A stretch of 64,000 nt of DNA, taken from Nitrobacter sp051535215 (GTDB lineage: Bacteria > Pseudomonadota > Alphaproteobacteria > Rhizobiales > Xanthobacteraceae). Under the pieces are notes generated by a model that had not been told where the DNA came from, searched no databases, and saw nothing but the letters and a program-made list of their open reading frames with translations. Positions within the stretch are counted from its first letter, which is position 1. Every line of letters starts with the position of its first letter. The stretch spans positions 326,208 to 390,207 of the forward strand of contig NZ_JBPPLY010000003.1 in assembly GCF_051535215.1 (NCBI RefSeq), written 5' to 3'. Shown in pieces: positions 32,511-41,640 of this stretch. The position numbers and the translations under genes are program-made.

Positions 32511-33791
32511 TCACTCGTACCGCAGCGCTTCGACGGGATCGAGGCGCGCGGCACGCCACGACGGGTAAAGGGTCGCGAGAAACGACAGCGTCAATGCCAT
32601 GATCACCACCGCGCTGGTCTCGCGAAAATCGATTTCAGCCGGCAACTTGGACAGGAAATAAAGCTCCGGCGAGAACAGCTCTGTGCTCGTGAGCCATGAC
32701 AGGAATTCCCGGATCGATTCGATGTTGAGACAGATCACAAGCCCGACGACAAAGCCGGTGAGCGTGCCGACGACGCCGATCGCCGCCCCGGTGATCAGGA
32801 AAATGCGCATGATCGATCCCTGCGACGCGCCCATGGTGCGCAGGATGGCAATATCGCTGCCCTTGTCCTTGACCAGCATGATCAGGCCCGAAACGATATT
32901 CAGCGCCGCGACGAGGACGATCAGAGTCAGGATCAGAAACATCACGTTGCGCTCGACCTGGAGCGCGTTGAAAAACGTCGAGTTGCGCTGCCGCCAGTCG
33001 ACCAGGAACACCGGCCGGCCCGCGGCTTCCGTCACCGCCTTGCGGTATTCGTCGATCTTGTCCGGATTGTCCGTATAGACCTCGATCGCGGTGACGTCGT
33101 TGGCGCGATTGAAATAGGCCTGCGCCTCGGCAAGCGGCATGAACACGAAGGTGGAATCGTATTCGGACATCCCGATCTCGAACACCGCCGCGATCTTGTA
33201 CGGCTTGATGCGCGGCGTCGTGCCCATCGGAGTCACCGCCCCGCGCGGTGCAACCAGCGTGACGCTGTCGCCCGCGTGTAGCGAGAGCTGATCGGCAAGA
33301 CGCCGGCCGATGGCCACGCCCTGCCCTTCATCAAAGCCCTCGAGCGTGCCTTGCTTGATGTTCTTGGCGATGGAGGTGAGGTTGCTGAGATCGCTCGCCC
33401 TGATGCCCCGGACGAAAACGCCAGCGGCATTGAACGGCGAAGACGCGAGCGCCTGACCGTCGACGACGGGTGCGGCGAGCCGAATTCCGGGCGCCTGACT
33501 GATGCGGTCGGCGACGTCCTTCCAGTCGGTGAGCGGCGACTCCAGCGGCTGGACCAGCAAATGCCCGTTGAGGCCGAGGATCTTGCTGAGCAGTTCCGTA
33601 CGGAAGCCGTTCATAACCGCCATCACGATGATCAGCGTGGCGACGCCGAGCATGATGCCAAGGAAAGAGAAGCCGGCAATGACCGAGATGAAGCCTTCCT
33701 TCCGCCGCGCCCGCAGATAGCGTCCGGACAGCATCCACTCGAAAGCGGCAAACGGCTTGGTCCGGAGCGGCTGGGTCATGGTCTCATCCAT
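32511..33791 (-). CDS. lolC: Lipoprotein-releasing system permease (LolC/LolE family)
   Basis: Inner-membrane permease partner of LolD. 426 residues with one N-terminal helix ('FISVIAGFSFLGIMLGVATL'), a large periplasmic domain from ~50 to 275 and three further helices, the FtsX/MacB layout. 'RYLRARRKEGFISVI' and 'DIAILRTMGASQGSIMRIF' are LolC/E blocks. Only one permease gene is present, as usual in alphaproteobacteria, where a LolF-like homodimer is likely. The start at 33791 could instead be the ATG at 33779. Upstream is proS. Confidence 0.93.
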   Translation of the reverse strand: MDETMTQPLRTKPFAAFEWMLSGRYLRARRKEGFISVIAGFSFLGIMLGVATLIIVMAVMNGFRTELLSKILGLNGHLLVQPLESPLTDWKDVADRISQAPGIRLAAPVVDGQALASSPFNAAGVFVRGIRASDLSNLTSIAKNIKQGTLEGFDEGQGVAIGRRLADQLSLHAGDSVTLVAPRGAVTPMGTTPRIKPYKIAAVFEIGMSEYDSTFVFMPLAEAQAYFNRANDVTAIEVYTDNPDKIDEYRKAVTEAAGRPVFLVDWRQRNSTFFNALQVERNVMFLILTLIVLVAALNIVSGLIMLVKDKGSDIAILRTMGASQGSIMRIFLITGAAIGVVGTLTGFVVGLVICLNIESIREFLSWLTSTELFSPELYFLSKLPAEIDFRETSAVVIMALTLSFLATLYPSWRAARLDPVEALRYE

Positions 33792-33864
33792 TATTCGATA
33801 ATCCCATGATTCGCGGCCAATTGTGGCCGGAATGGCATTGAACGCCGCGCGCGGTGGATAATCG

Positions 33865-35184
33865 CTACGCTATCAACCGCGTAACGGCATCCTCCAGCGC
33901 GACATTCTCCCGCGTGCCGTCCGCGCGCCGCTTGATCTCGACCTTGCCCTCGGCGAGCCCCTTGGGTCCCACCATCAACTGCCAGGGGACACCGATCAGG
34001 TCGGCGGTCGCGAACTTCGCGCCTGCCCGCTGGTCGGTGTCGTCGTAAAGCACGTCGACCCCTTTGGCCGTAAGCTCGCGGTACAGCCGCTCGCACGCGG
34101 CGTCCGTATCGCTGGCGCCCTGTTTCAGATTGAGAATCGCAACCGTGAACGGCGCCACCGCGTCCGGCCACTTGATGCCGGCCTCGTCGTGACAGGCCTC
34201 GATGATCGCGCCGACCAGGCGGGAGACTCCCACGCCGTAGGAGCCGCCATGGATCGGCTGCTCGACACCGTCGGGGCCCGCCACCAGCGCCTTCATCGAG
34301 TCGGAATACTTGGTGCCGAAATAGAAGATCTGCCCGACCTCGATGCCGCGGGTGTGGATGCGCTTCGCCTCCGGAACCTCGCGCTCGTAGAGCGCTGCGT
34401 CATGCACGTCCTCGGTGGCGGCATAGGCCGTGGTCCACTGCTTGACGATTGGCGTGAGGTCGCCGTCGTAGTCCACTTCGGTGCCGGGCACCGGAAGATC
34501 GAGACCGTCCTTGTCGATATAGACGCCGGACTCCCCGGTCTCGGCGAGAACTATGAATTCATGACTGAGATCACCGCCGATCGGGCCGGTCTCCGCGCGC
34601 ATCGGGATCGCCTTCAGCCCCATCCGGGCGAACGTGCGCAAGTACGCGACGAACATCCTGTTGTAGGAGCGCCGCGCGCCTGCCTCGTCGAGATCAAACG
34701 AATAGGCATCCTTCATGAGAAATTCGCGGCCGCGCATGACGCCGAAGCGGGGGCGCTGCTCGTCGCGGAATTTCCACTGGATATGATAGAGATTGAGCGG
34801 CAGGTTCTTATAGGACCGCACGTAGCTGCGGAAAATCTCCGTGATCATCTCTTCGTTGGTCGGCCCATACAGCAACTCGCGTTTGTGCCGATCCTGAATC
34901 CGCAGCATCTCCGGCCCATAGGCGTCGTAGCGCCCGCTCTCGCGCCAGAGGTCGGCGAGTTGCAGCGTCGGCATCAGCACCTCGATGGCACCGGCGCGAT
35001 TCTGCTCCTCGCGCACGATCGCCTCGATCTTCTTGAGCACGCGAAGACCCAACGGCAGCCAGGCATAAATGCCGGCCGCCTCCTGGCGTATCATGCCCGC
35101 CCGCAGCATCAGCCGGTGCGAGACGATCTCGGCTTCCTTTGGAGTTTCCTTCAGGATCGGCAAAAAGAACCGCGACAAACGCAT
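33865..35184 (-). CDS. proS: Prolyl-tRNA synthetase (short alphaproteobacterial type)
   Basis: Class II synthetase charging tRNA-Pro. The ATG at 35184 gives 439 residues starting 'MRLSRFFLPILKETPKEA'; a longer frame from 35253 adds an unrelated leader. Motif 2 is in 'QWKFRDEQRPRFGVMRGREF', motif 3 in 'GGSYGVGVSRLVGAIIEA', and the TxE loop is 'YGPTNEEMITEIFR'. The ~180-residue editing insertion of E. coli ProRS is absent, as is normal for this group; free-standing editing proteins usually replace it. The anticodon-binding domain closes the protein. Confidence 0.96.
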   Translation of the reverse strand: MRLSRFFLPILKETPKEAEIVSHRLMLRAGMIRQEAAGIYAWLPLGLRVLKKIEAIVREEQNRAGAIEVLMPTLQLADLWRESGRYDAYGPEMLRIQDRHKRELLYGPTNEEMITEIFRSYVRSYKNLPLNLYHIQWKFRDEQRPRFGVMRGREFLMKDAYSFDLDEAGARRSYNRMFVAYLRTFARMGLKAIPMRAETGPIGGDLSHEFIVLAETGESGVYIDKDGLDLPVPGTEVDYDGDLTPIVKQWTTAYAATEDVHDAALYEREVPEAKRIHTRGIEVGQIFYFGTKYSDSMKALVAGPDGVEQPIHGGSYGVGVSRLVGAIIEACHDEAGIKWPDAVAPFTVAILNLKQGASDTDAACERLYRELTAKGVDVLYDDTDQRAGAKFATADLIGVPWQLMVGPKGLAEGKVEIKRRADGTRENVALEDAVTRLIA

Positions 35185-35359
35185 GGGCAGGCCTGGGAAT
35201 CGCTTCGGGATGGGAACGCTCGCAGTGAAACCGGATCGGCTGACAAAATACAAGGGCCGCAGGAGGACAAGCCGCGCGAAAGCGGCGGAATTCCGCTCGG
35301 CCCGGACAAATTATGTGCCCGGATCGCGGGACGCTCCCGGAGTTGCCAAAGACTCCGTT

Positions 35360-36934
35360 TTATTTGATCTGAATCTCGGTCTCGGCATGGACCTGATCGA
35401 AATCCGAGATCAGTACGTCGAGCGCAAGGGTCCAGCGCCCGGCAATGGGGACGGCCATCGACGCCTGCCACTGTCCATCGCCCAGCGATCGCGCTTCCGT
35501 GATCGAGGGCTCGATGCCGTTGTCGGGGCTGGACAGCGAGACGGACACACCCTTGGCGGATAGCAATTCTTCGTCCGGCGTTCGCAACTGGATGGCAATG
35601 CTGACAGGCCCGGCGCGGCCCGGCGACACCGTCACATCCGCCATCATTCGCCCGGTATGGATGTGCGTGAAGAACGGCTCGGTCGCGACCATCAGCGCGC
35701 GAGGCGGCGGAGTGAAGCGCCAGAGTCCGACAACGCCGAGGATAGCGGCCACCAGCACCAGTTCGGCGACGATCGTCCGTCGCATGTGGCCGCGAGAGTC
35801 AGGACTGCCCTGCCCGATCCGCGGCGTCAGATACAGGCGATTCCAGAGCGCGATCGCCAGCAGCAACGCCACGAGGACCAGCTTGACCGCGAGGACGCGA
35901 CCATAATTCGTGGTCCACAGCGCATCCACCCGCTCAAGCTGCACGACGGCGAGCAACAGGCCGCTCGCCAGCAGCGCGGCGACGGCGAACGGGATGACGC
36001 GTGAAAACCGCGTCAGGACGTCGACGGCGGTCTGGCGGGGTTCGCGCATCGCCAATGCGAGCGGGACCAAGGACCCAACCCAGAACGCCAGGGCAGCGCC
36101 GTGAACGAACACCGCGGGCGCGGTGAGCCATCGCGGCGAGGCGGTGGCAGCATGACCGGTTGCCGCCAGTGCCAGTCCGACGCCGGCCAGAGCGCCGAGA
36201 GACATCGCCTTTCCGCCAATCCCGCCGACACGATGCGATAGCAGGGCCAGAAGCAAGGCCGCGGACGCGATCGCAGCCGACAACCCGAACGAGCCGCGAG
36301 CGCCGACGGCCCAGACCTCCGCGTCAGGCAACGACGAGAGCGACAGGCCAAGGGCGTCCAGCCCCTGTAATCCGACCGAGAACGCCAGTGCGGCCAGCGC
36401 GATCAACTCGACGCTGCTTCCGATCACGCGCATTGCCGGCGCGAACGGCGCGCGCATCCAGGCCACGAAGAACGCGCCGCCGGCGCCGACGAACAGACCG
36501 ACGTAGATCGCCAGCCGCGCCAGCCAGATCGCACCGCGCAGCAGCGAATCATTCGAGCGCACCGCCCGCGGCGCATCCACGTCGCGCCGGCCAACCCAGA
36601 ACGTTACGGAACCGCCCACCGGATGACCGTCCGCCGAAGCCACCCGCCAACTGATGACATGCGCGCCATCACCTAGAACCGGCGGCGTGAGGACGAGCTG
36701 CGCGCCGTCGCGACGAATCTCAGTGACGCTCTCGCTCGCGCCGCCCTGATCGACGATCCGGATCGTCAGCGGTTCGACCGGCTCGTTGAAGGTCAGCGTC
36801 AGCGTCGCGGGCGCGCGCGCCAGCAGCACACCGTCCGCGGGACTGCTGGCGATCAGGCTGGCGTGGGCGAAGGCCGCCGAAGGCAGCATCAATGCCGCCA
36901 GCAGCAAGCACAATACCGCCGCCAAACGTCTCAC
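35360..36934 (-). CDS. Copper resistance protein, CopC-CopD fusion with C-terminal FixH/YtkA-like domain
   Basis: Probable periplasm-to-cytoplasm copper importer. A signal peptide (1-23) leaves mature His24 at the N-terminus ('AFAHASLIASSPADGV'), the residue that helps bind Cu(II) in CopC. The CopC beta domain (24-~120) holds 'SWRVASADGHPVGGSVTFWV' with a second histidine. CopD follows with about eight transmembrane helices (~135-400) including 'AAVFVHGAALAFWVGSLVP'-type helices with conserved His. A final soluble ~100 residues ('VTVSPGRAGPVSIAIQLRTP') look like a FixH/YtkA domain. Bacillus YcnJ has the same CopC-CopD layout. It is the last gene of the copper module, 8 bases after the YcnI-like gene. 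Confidence 0.88.
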   Translation of the reverse strand: MRRLAAVLCLLLAALMLPSAAFAHASLIASSPADGVLLARAPATLTLTFNEPVEPLTIRIVDQGGASESVTEIRRDGAQLVLTPPVLGDGAHVISWRVASADGHPVGGSVTFWVGRRDVDAPRAVRSNDSLLRGAIWLARLAIYVGLFVGAGGAFFVAWMRAPFAPAMRVIGSSVELIALAALAFSVGLQGLDALGLSLSSLPDAEVWAVGARGSFGLSAAIASAALLLALLSHRVGGIGGKAMSLGALAGVGLALAATGHAATASPRWLTAPAVFVHGAALAFWVGSLVPLALAMREPRQTAVDVLTRFSRVIPFAVAALLASGLLLAVVQLERVDALWTTNYGRVLAVKLVLVALLLAIALWNRLYLTPRIGQGSPDSRGHMRRTIVAELVLVAAILGVVGLWRFTPPPRALMVATEPFFTHIHTGRMMADVTVSPGRAGPVSIAIQLRTPDEELLSAKGVSVSLSSPDNGIEPSITEARSLGDGQWQASMAVPIAGRWTLALDVLISDFDQVHAETEIQIK

Positions 36935-36942
36935 GGACGCGC

Positions 36943-37476
36943 TCAGTGGCTGGCCTTCAGGCGAACCACCGGCGCAGGCGTACGCAGTTTGTCAGAGTCC
37001 TGCCCGGCGGAAGGGATTTCAATCCAGCGCTCGACGCCCTGCTCGCACTCCTGCACGGCAGGAAAATAAAGACTCTGTCCAGCCTTGTCCGGAAGCCGCA
37101 CGATCAAGCCAAACGTGTCGTAGAGGTTATCCGGCAACGGGCCGCCGTGCCACGCCACCTCGTCGACAACATCGGTGATGGATTTGCCGTGCGGCCCCTG
37201 CACCGGCGCATCGAGCTTTCTGCTTTTGATTTCGACTTTCCAGCCCGGCTTCATCTGCGGTTTCGCCGACAGGATTCCGTCCGGAAATTTGATCCGCAGC
37301 GCCGTGGTCGCACTGCCATTGCAGCCGTGCGGCACGGTGAAGACGAGATGCGCATAACTGTCCGCAGGCGCGTCCGCAGGCTGCACCGTGACGTGCGCCA
37401 GCGCCGCGTTGCACGAGGCCAGTGCGGCAGCCGCCGCAACGACCGAACCGATCCACAATCTTGCCGGGCGCATCAC
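36943..37476 (-). CDS. YcnI-like copper-binding protein (DUF1775)
   Basis: Periplasmic protein of the YcnI/DUF1775 family; Bacillus YcnI binds Cu(II) through its mature N-terminal histidine. Here a 27-residue signal peptide ('SVVAAAAALASCNAALA') is followed by His28 in 'AHVTVQPADAPADSY', and 'LVFTVPHGCNGSATTALRI' and 'VEIKSRKLDAPVQG' are family blocks. The 177 residues are typical. It overlaps the chaperone gene upstream by 4 bases and precedes the CopC-CopD gene by 8 bases, which supports a role in handing copper to that importer. Confidence 0.88.
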   Translation of the reverse strand: MMRPARLWIGSVVAAAAALASCNAALAHVTVQPADAPADSYAHLVFTVPHGCNGSATTALRIKFPDGILSAKPQMKPGWKVEIKSRKLDAPVQGPHGKSITDVVDEVAWHGGPLPDNLYDTFGLIVRLPDKAGQSLYFPAVQECEQGVERWIEIPSAGQDSDKLRTPAPVVRLKASH

Positions 37477-37997
37477 TTCATATGACCGTCATGCTGATGA
37501 TCCATCATCGCTCCGCTGGCCGCTGTGCTCGGCGCCCGCGCGCCGATGCCTTGCACATCGAGCGTGACGTCGACCTTGCCCGCTTTTTCGAATTCAAGCG
37601 TCACCGGCACCTTCTCGCCTTGTTTGAACGGATGCTTGAGATCGACCAGCATCAGGTGATAGCCGCCGGGCGCAAGCTTGACGGTCTTGCCCGGCTCGAT
37701 GGTGAGGCCGCCTTCAACCTGATGCATTTTCATCACGCCATTACTCGTGCTCATCTGATGAACCTCGAGCTTGGCGGCCGCCTCCGTCGAGCCGCCGACA
37801 AGCTTGTCGGCAGTCGTGCCCTTGTTCTCGATGGTGAGATAGCCGCCGCCAACCTTGGCGCCGCCGGCCGTGGCACGGGTCCAGGGCTGCGAGATGACGA
37901 GGTCGCCGGCCTTGACGGACTCGGCGTGGACCGGCGCAGCAAGCGCGGCAATCGCGAACGCACCTAGCATGCCGCGAAGCATCAACGATGATCTCAT
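37473..37997 (-). CDS. PCu(A)C-type periplasmic copper chaperone
   Basis: Copper(I) carrier that can also supply cytochrome oxidase CuA sites. A signal peptide (1-24, 'AIAALAAPVHA') is followed by a cupredoxin-like domain. The metal motif H-M-x(n)-M-x(n)-H-x-M is visible as 'KLEVHQMSTSNGVMKMHQ' and 'LAPGGYHLMLVDLKHPF'. The C-terminal tail 'MMDHQHDGHMK' adds further Met/His. The ATG at 37997 has GGAGAG just upstream and gives 174 residues; the track-length frame from 38099 is rejected. It lies 95 bases after the receptor gene. Confidence 0.9.
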   Translation of the reverse strand: MRSSLMLRGMLGAFAIAALAAPVHAESVKAGDLVISQPWTRATAGGAKVGGGYLTIENKGTTADKLVGGSTEAAAKLEVHQMSTSNGVMKMHQVEGGLTIEPGKTVKLAPGGYHLMLVDLKHPFKQGEKVPVTLEFEKAGKVDVTLDVQGIGARAPSTAASGAMMDHQHDGHMK

Positions 37998-38092
37998 GAC
38001 ACTCTCCATTTTTGGTTCTGTCGCCGTAGAAATAATCCGTCCCAAACACCGGACGGGATCATGACAGCGAGCGTGCGCAGTGACTGACATTC

Positions 38093-40312
38093 TCACCATC
38101 GGACTTTGAATCCAGCATAGACCGCTCGCCCGGTGCCGGGTTCAAACAATGGTGAATTGGCGTTGGCCCGGTCGATGATCGCAGCCGACGCGATATACGC
38201 TTTGTTGGCGAGGTTGCGAGCCTCGATATAGCCGGAATACCTGCCACCATCGTCGAAGCCCGCCTTCAGCCCGTAGATCGCGTAGGCATCAGTGCTCAGC
38301 GTATTGGCGCTGTCGGCATAGTAGCCCTGCGGCACCCATTCGAGGTTCGGACCGACGTAGAATCCGTTGGGATGCTTGTAGAGCAGCTCGGCGCGGACGA
38401 AGTGGCGCGGCGCGCCCGGCAGCAGGTTGTTGCCGAACAATGCATCGTTGTCGAAACGAAAATCATTGAAGGTGTAGGCGACGTTGAGCCAGAGTTTGTC
38501 GGATTTGTCGCCGCGCACGAACAGATTACGGAAGATCGCGGCACCCGCGCCAGCCTCGATGCCCTGATGCATCGTGCGGTCGGCGTTGGTGACGTTGCAG
38601 TTGCCGAACGCGCTGTAGAGACAGAGCAGCTCGTTCCGGATCTGCGCCCGGTAGTACGTCAATTCCCATGTGGCATCCGGCCTGTGGCCGCGGGTGCCGA
38701 TCTCATAGGTCGTCGCGGTTTGCGCGCGAATGCTGGTGAACGGAATCGTGGGAATGCCGGGGCCATTCGCACTCTCGCCGAAGCTCGGCACCTCGGCGCT
38801 GCGCGAGACATTGGCAAAGGCCTGCCAGGTCGGATCGATCTGCCATAGCAACCCGCCCTTCGGGCTCCAAAGGTTGAACTCGGTTCGGCCCGATTGATCG
38901 CCATCGCTCAGGAAGCGATCCCGACGGTCGCGCGTGGCGTAGAGGAACTGCGTGCCCGCGACAGCGGCGACGTTTGGCAGGAAATAGAACGAATCCTCGA
39001 CATAGACCGAGGTATTCTGCGAGCGATCGATCGACGACGACAGCAGCGCGCCTTTCTGGCCTGCGAGGTTGGCGAACTGCCGGTTGTCGATGCTGCCGTC
39101 GAGCAGATTGACGCCCGCTACCAGGCGGTTACGGAATCCGCTGATATTTCGGTCGTCGGTCACCCGCGCGAACCCGCCATAGTCCAGGTAGTGATAATCC
39201 AGCCATTGGAAGATAGGATGCATCAGATGCCGGTCGACCCCGAACGCACCGAACTCGACGGTCGTATCGTCGAACCGCACCGTGGTCTTGTTGCCTAAAC
39301 GCACGGTGTCGATGTTACGCTGCTGGTCGAGCGCAATGTTGCCGGCGGCGGCTGTCTGGGGCGACGTCAGCGCCGAATCCTTGCTGACGGTGCCGGGAAT
39401 GCGTTGCCGCACGTCATTGGCATTGATGTAAAACCGCGTTTCGAAATCCGGCGAGAATTGATAGCCGACGTTGCCGCTCACACGCGTCGAATGACCGTTG
39501 CTGTGGTCGCGGAAGCCGTCGCTCGCCTGGGTCGATGCCGTAATGAATCCGTCCCACGGGCCGTTGCTGCCGCCCGCATTCGCCTGCAGCCGCCGGAAGC
39601 CGAACGCACCGGCATCGACGCTGACGCCGTTGACGAACGGATCGCGGCCGGAAGGCGTCACGAAATTGATGGCGCCGCCGAGCGAATTGGCGCCGAAGCG
39701 CAGCGCATTGCCGCCCTTGAACACCTCGACGTATTTATACGCGGTCGGGTCGATTTCCTGAAAATCACCGTAGCCGTCGGCGGTGTTGATCGGGATTCCG
39801 TCCATATAGAGCTGCACGCCGCGCAAGTGGAAGTTGCGCGACAAACTAGAACCGCGGATCGACAGCCGGGTGTCGTCGCCCCATTTTGGCTGGGCGAAGA
39901 CGCCGGGCACATAGTCCAGCACGTCCTTGATGGTGTTGGCGACCGTCGAGTTCTTGTAGGCGTCGGCCGTCACCAGCGCGACGCCTCCGGGCGTCTGCTG
40001 GATTTCCCGCAGCGCCTGCTGCGCGGTGGCTACCGTCAAGGATGCGGGGACGGTTGCCGGAACGGGGACTTGCGACGGCACTGGAGCATTGCGCGCAGCC
40101 ACACGGCGGGGCGTCTGATTTGACCGGGCCGCACTGCGCATCGCGCGCTTCGGCGCGGGGCGGTTGGCTTGGGGCGCCGTAACCGTCACGGCGGGCAACA
40201 TGGCACCGGAACTGGACTGCGCGAGAGCCGGTGAAGGTGATGAAATCGCGACTATCGTCGCGAGCGCGCCGCAAAGCGCGCTACCTCCGCCGGCGGCGAG
40301 GTGGTTGAACAT
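38093..40312 (-). CDS. TonB-dependent outer-membrane receptor, probably for copper
   Basis: Outer-membrane transporter of 739 residues. The N-terminal ~30 residues look like a signal peptide ('ISSPSPALAQ'), followed by a basic Ala/Pro-rich linker (to ~105). The plug domain has 'IKDVLDYVPGVFAQPKWGDD', 'LSIRGSSLSRNFHLRGVQLY' and 'ALRFGANSLGGAINFVTP', and the barrel ends 'GRAVYAGFKVRW' with a terminal Trp. Its place within the copper genes suggests that it takes up copper or a copper chelate. The substrate is inferred from context only, and iron-siderophore transport is the alternative. Confidence 0.88.
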   Translation of the reverse strand: MFNHLAAGGGSALCGALATIVAISSPSPALAQSSSGAMLPAVTVTAPQANRPAPKRAMRSAARSNQTPRRVAARNAPVPSQVPVPATVPASLTVATAQQALREIQQTPGGVALVTADAYKNSTVANTIKDVLDYVPGVFAQPKWGDDTRLSIRGSSLSRNFHLRGVQLYMDGIPINTADGYGDFQEIDPTAYKYVEVFKGGNALRFGANSLGGAINFVTPSGRDPFVNGVSVDAGAFGFRRLQANAGGSNGPWDGFITASTQASDGFRDHSNGHSTRVSGNVGYQFSPDFETRFYINANDVRQRIPGTVSKDSALTSPQTAAAGNIALDQQRNIDTVRLGNKTTVRFDDTTVEFGAFGVDRHLMHPIFQWLDYHYLDYGGFARVTDDRNISGFRNRLVAGVNLLDGSIDNRQFANLAGQKGALLSSSIDRSQNTSVYVEDSFYFLPNVAAVAGTQFLYATRDRRDRFLSDGDQSGRTEFNLWSPKGGLLWQIDPTWQAFANVSRSAEVPSFGESANGPGIPTIPFTSIRAQTATTYEIGTRGHRPDATWELTYYRAQIRNELLCLYSAFGNCNVTNADRTMHQGIEAGAGAAIFRNLFVRGDKSDKLWLNVAYTFNDFRFDNDALFGNNLLPGAPRHFVRAELLYKHPNGFYVGPNLEWVPQGYYADSANTLSTDAYAIYGLKAGFDDGGRYSGYIEARNLANKAYIASAAIIDRANANSPLFEPGTGRAVYAGFKVRW

Positions 40313-40403
40313 GACATATTCCTGATGCCGGACAATCGCCGGAGCGTTCGAACAGATCGGATCACTGCAATGTCATCGCAGCAATCATTCAAAATTTACT
40401 AAA

Positions 40404-40775
40404 TCAGGAAATTCCGGGAGGGCCTCGGGCCTGGGCGTTGGAGTCTGCCGCGGAGGACGGCAGCACGAAGCTCAGCTCACGCCAGATGACCGCGTTGACC
40501 TCGCGCTCAACCGTGACGACTGAGCTTTGAGGGTCAGGGGTCGGAGTTGCGGAATGAACCGCGCCGCATAACGTGCAGCAGTTGGCTTGCCCCTGCTGCG
40601 GGTCAGTCTGACCGTCTTGCGACGCGGTCGCATCGGCAGCATGCGAACAGATCGCCCCCGCCAGCGGATCGGACGCCGCGGTGCTGAATGCAAGACAGGC
40701 CGCAACCGGTGCAAAAACCTGCACCAGCATTGCAATCATGACGATCGGAAGAAATTTTCCCAGCCGCCGTCGCAT
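40404..40775 (-). CDS. DUF2946 family protein
   Basis: A 123-residue exported protein of the DUF2946 type. It begins 'MRRRLGKFLPIVMIAMLVQV' with a hydrophobic segment (signal or anchor), has 'CSHAADATA' and the cysteine pair 'ANCCTLCGAVHS' in the middle, and ends 'NAQARGPPGIS', a typical tail. His/Cys content and the frequent location beside TonB receptors of copper systems suggest copper binding; this is inference. The ATG at 40775 follows GGGGG and is preferred to the ATG at 40808. It is the first gene of the copper module. Confidence 0.75.
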   Translation of the reverse strand: MRRRLGKFLPIVMIAMLVQVFAPVAACLAFSTAASDPLAGAICSHAADATASQDGQTDPQQGQANCCTLCGAVHSATPTPDPQSSVVTVEREVNAVIWRELSFVLPSSAADSNAQARGPPGIS

Positions 40776-40848
40776 GGACCCCCAGCCTTTCGGGCCGAGA
40801 GCTACCATGGCCCGGCCGGGGTGTCGAGCCGGATTCCGGGACGCCAGC

Positions 40849-41124
40849 CTAACCCGGAAAGCCCATCAGCCGGGAGAGCCGCGTAACATTGAGCAAACCC
40901 GAGTAATACGCCCACGTCGCCGTCCCATAGAGGATCATCGAAACGATCGTGGTCCAGATCACCTTGCGGCGCATCAACGCCATCACCGGGGCTCCCGGAT
41001 CGGTACCCGGAGCGTGGTCGCCGTCTTCATGCTGGCTTCGGATACCGAACGGCAGCATCAGAAACAGCGTGATCCACCAGAACACGAAGTAGATAGCAAA
41101 GCCGGAAAAGATTGCGGAGGCCAT
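40849..41124 (-). CDS. DUF1467 family membrane protein
   Basis: A 91-residue protein of the alphaproteobacterial DUF1467 family: a first helix 'IFSGFAIYFVFWWITLFLML', the conserved 'PFGIRSQHEDGDHAPGTDPG' loop and a second helix near 'IWTTIVSMILYGTATWAYY'. No function is known. Its start overlaps the end of the epimerase gene by one base, so it is the tail gene of the nuo-birA-rnj-mce run. Confidence 0.88.
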   Translation of the reverse strand: MASAIFSGFAIYFVFWWITLFLMLPFGIRSQHEDGDHAPGTDPGAPVMALMRRKVIWTTIVSMILYGTATWAYYSGLLNVTRLSRLMGFPG

Positions 41125-41528
41125 CAGGACTGCTCGATCTCGACAAGCGCGCCGGAAAAATCTTTCGGATGAAAGAAAAGCACCGGCTTGCCGTGCGCAC
41201 CGATCTTCGGCTCACCGTCGCCGAGAACACGTGCGCCTTCCGATATCAGAAGATCACGAGTCGCGACGATATCCGGTACCTCATAGCATATATGGTGAAT
41301 ACCGCCATCGGCGTTGCGTTCAACAAATTTCGCGATCGGAGAAGCATCGCCGAGCGGCTGGATGAATTCGATCTTGGTGTTTGGCAGCGCCGCAAACACG
41401 GTGATCACTCCATGTTCCGGCAGCGGCACCGCGGCGGAAATCTCCGCGCCGAAGGCCGCGCCATAGATCTTGGCCGCCTTTTCAGCATCCCTGACCGCGA
41501 TCGCTACATGATTGAGCCGGCCCAGCAT
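41124..41528 (-). CDS. mce: Methylmalonyl-CoA epimerase
   Basis: Interconverts (2R)- and (2S)-methylmalonyl-CoA in propionyl-CoA use. Vicinal oxygen chelate fold of 134 residues with paired beta-alpha-beta units; the metal ligands are His7 in 'LNHVAIAVRD', the His in 'GGIHHICYEVPD' and Glu near 'GALVEIEQS'. 'FIQPLGDASPIAKFVE' and 'VLFFHPKDFSGALVE' are MCE blocks. It lies 112 bases after the RNase J gene. Confidence 0.93.
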   Translation of the reverse strand: MLGRLNHVAIAVRDAEKAAKIYGAAFGAEISAAVPLPEHGVITVFAALPNTKIEFIQPLGDASPIAKFVERNADGGIHHICYEVPDIVATRDLLISEGARVLGDGEPKIGAHGKPVLFFHPKDFSGALVEIEQS

Positions 41529-41640
41529 CTCGTCCTACTTCGATGATTGGATTTCAACTGGCGACGCCTGCGCAGGCAGGATGGACATCCACGTCCGACG
41601 TCCGATGCTCGCCGTCAAGGGGCCTATCAAACTCACGAGA

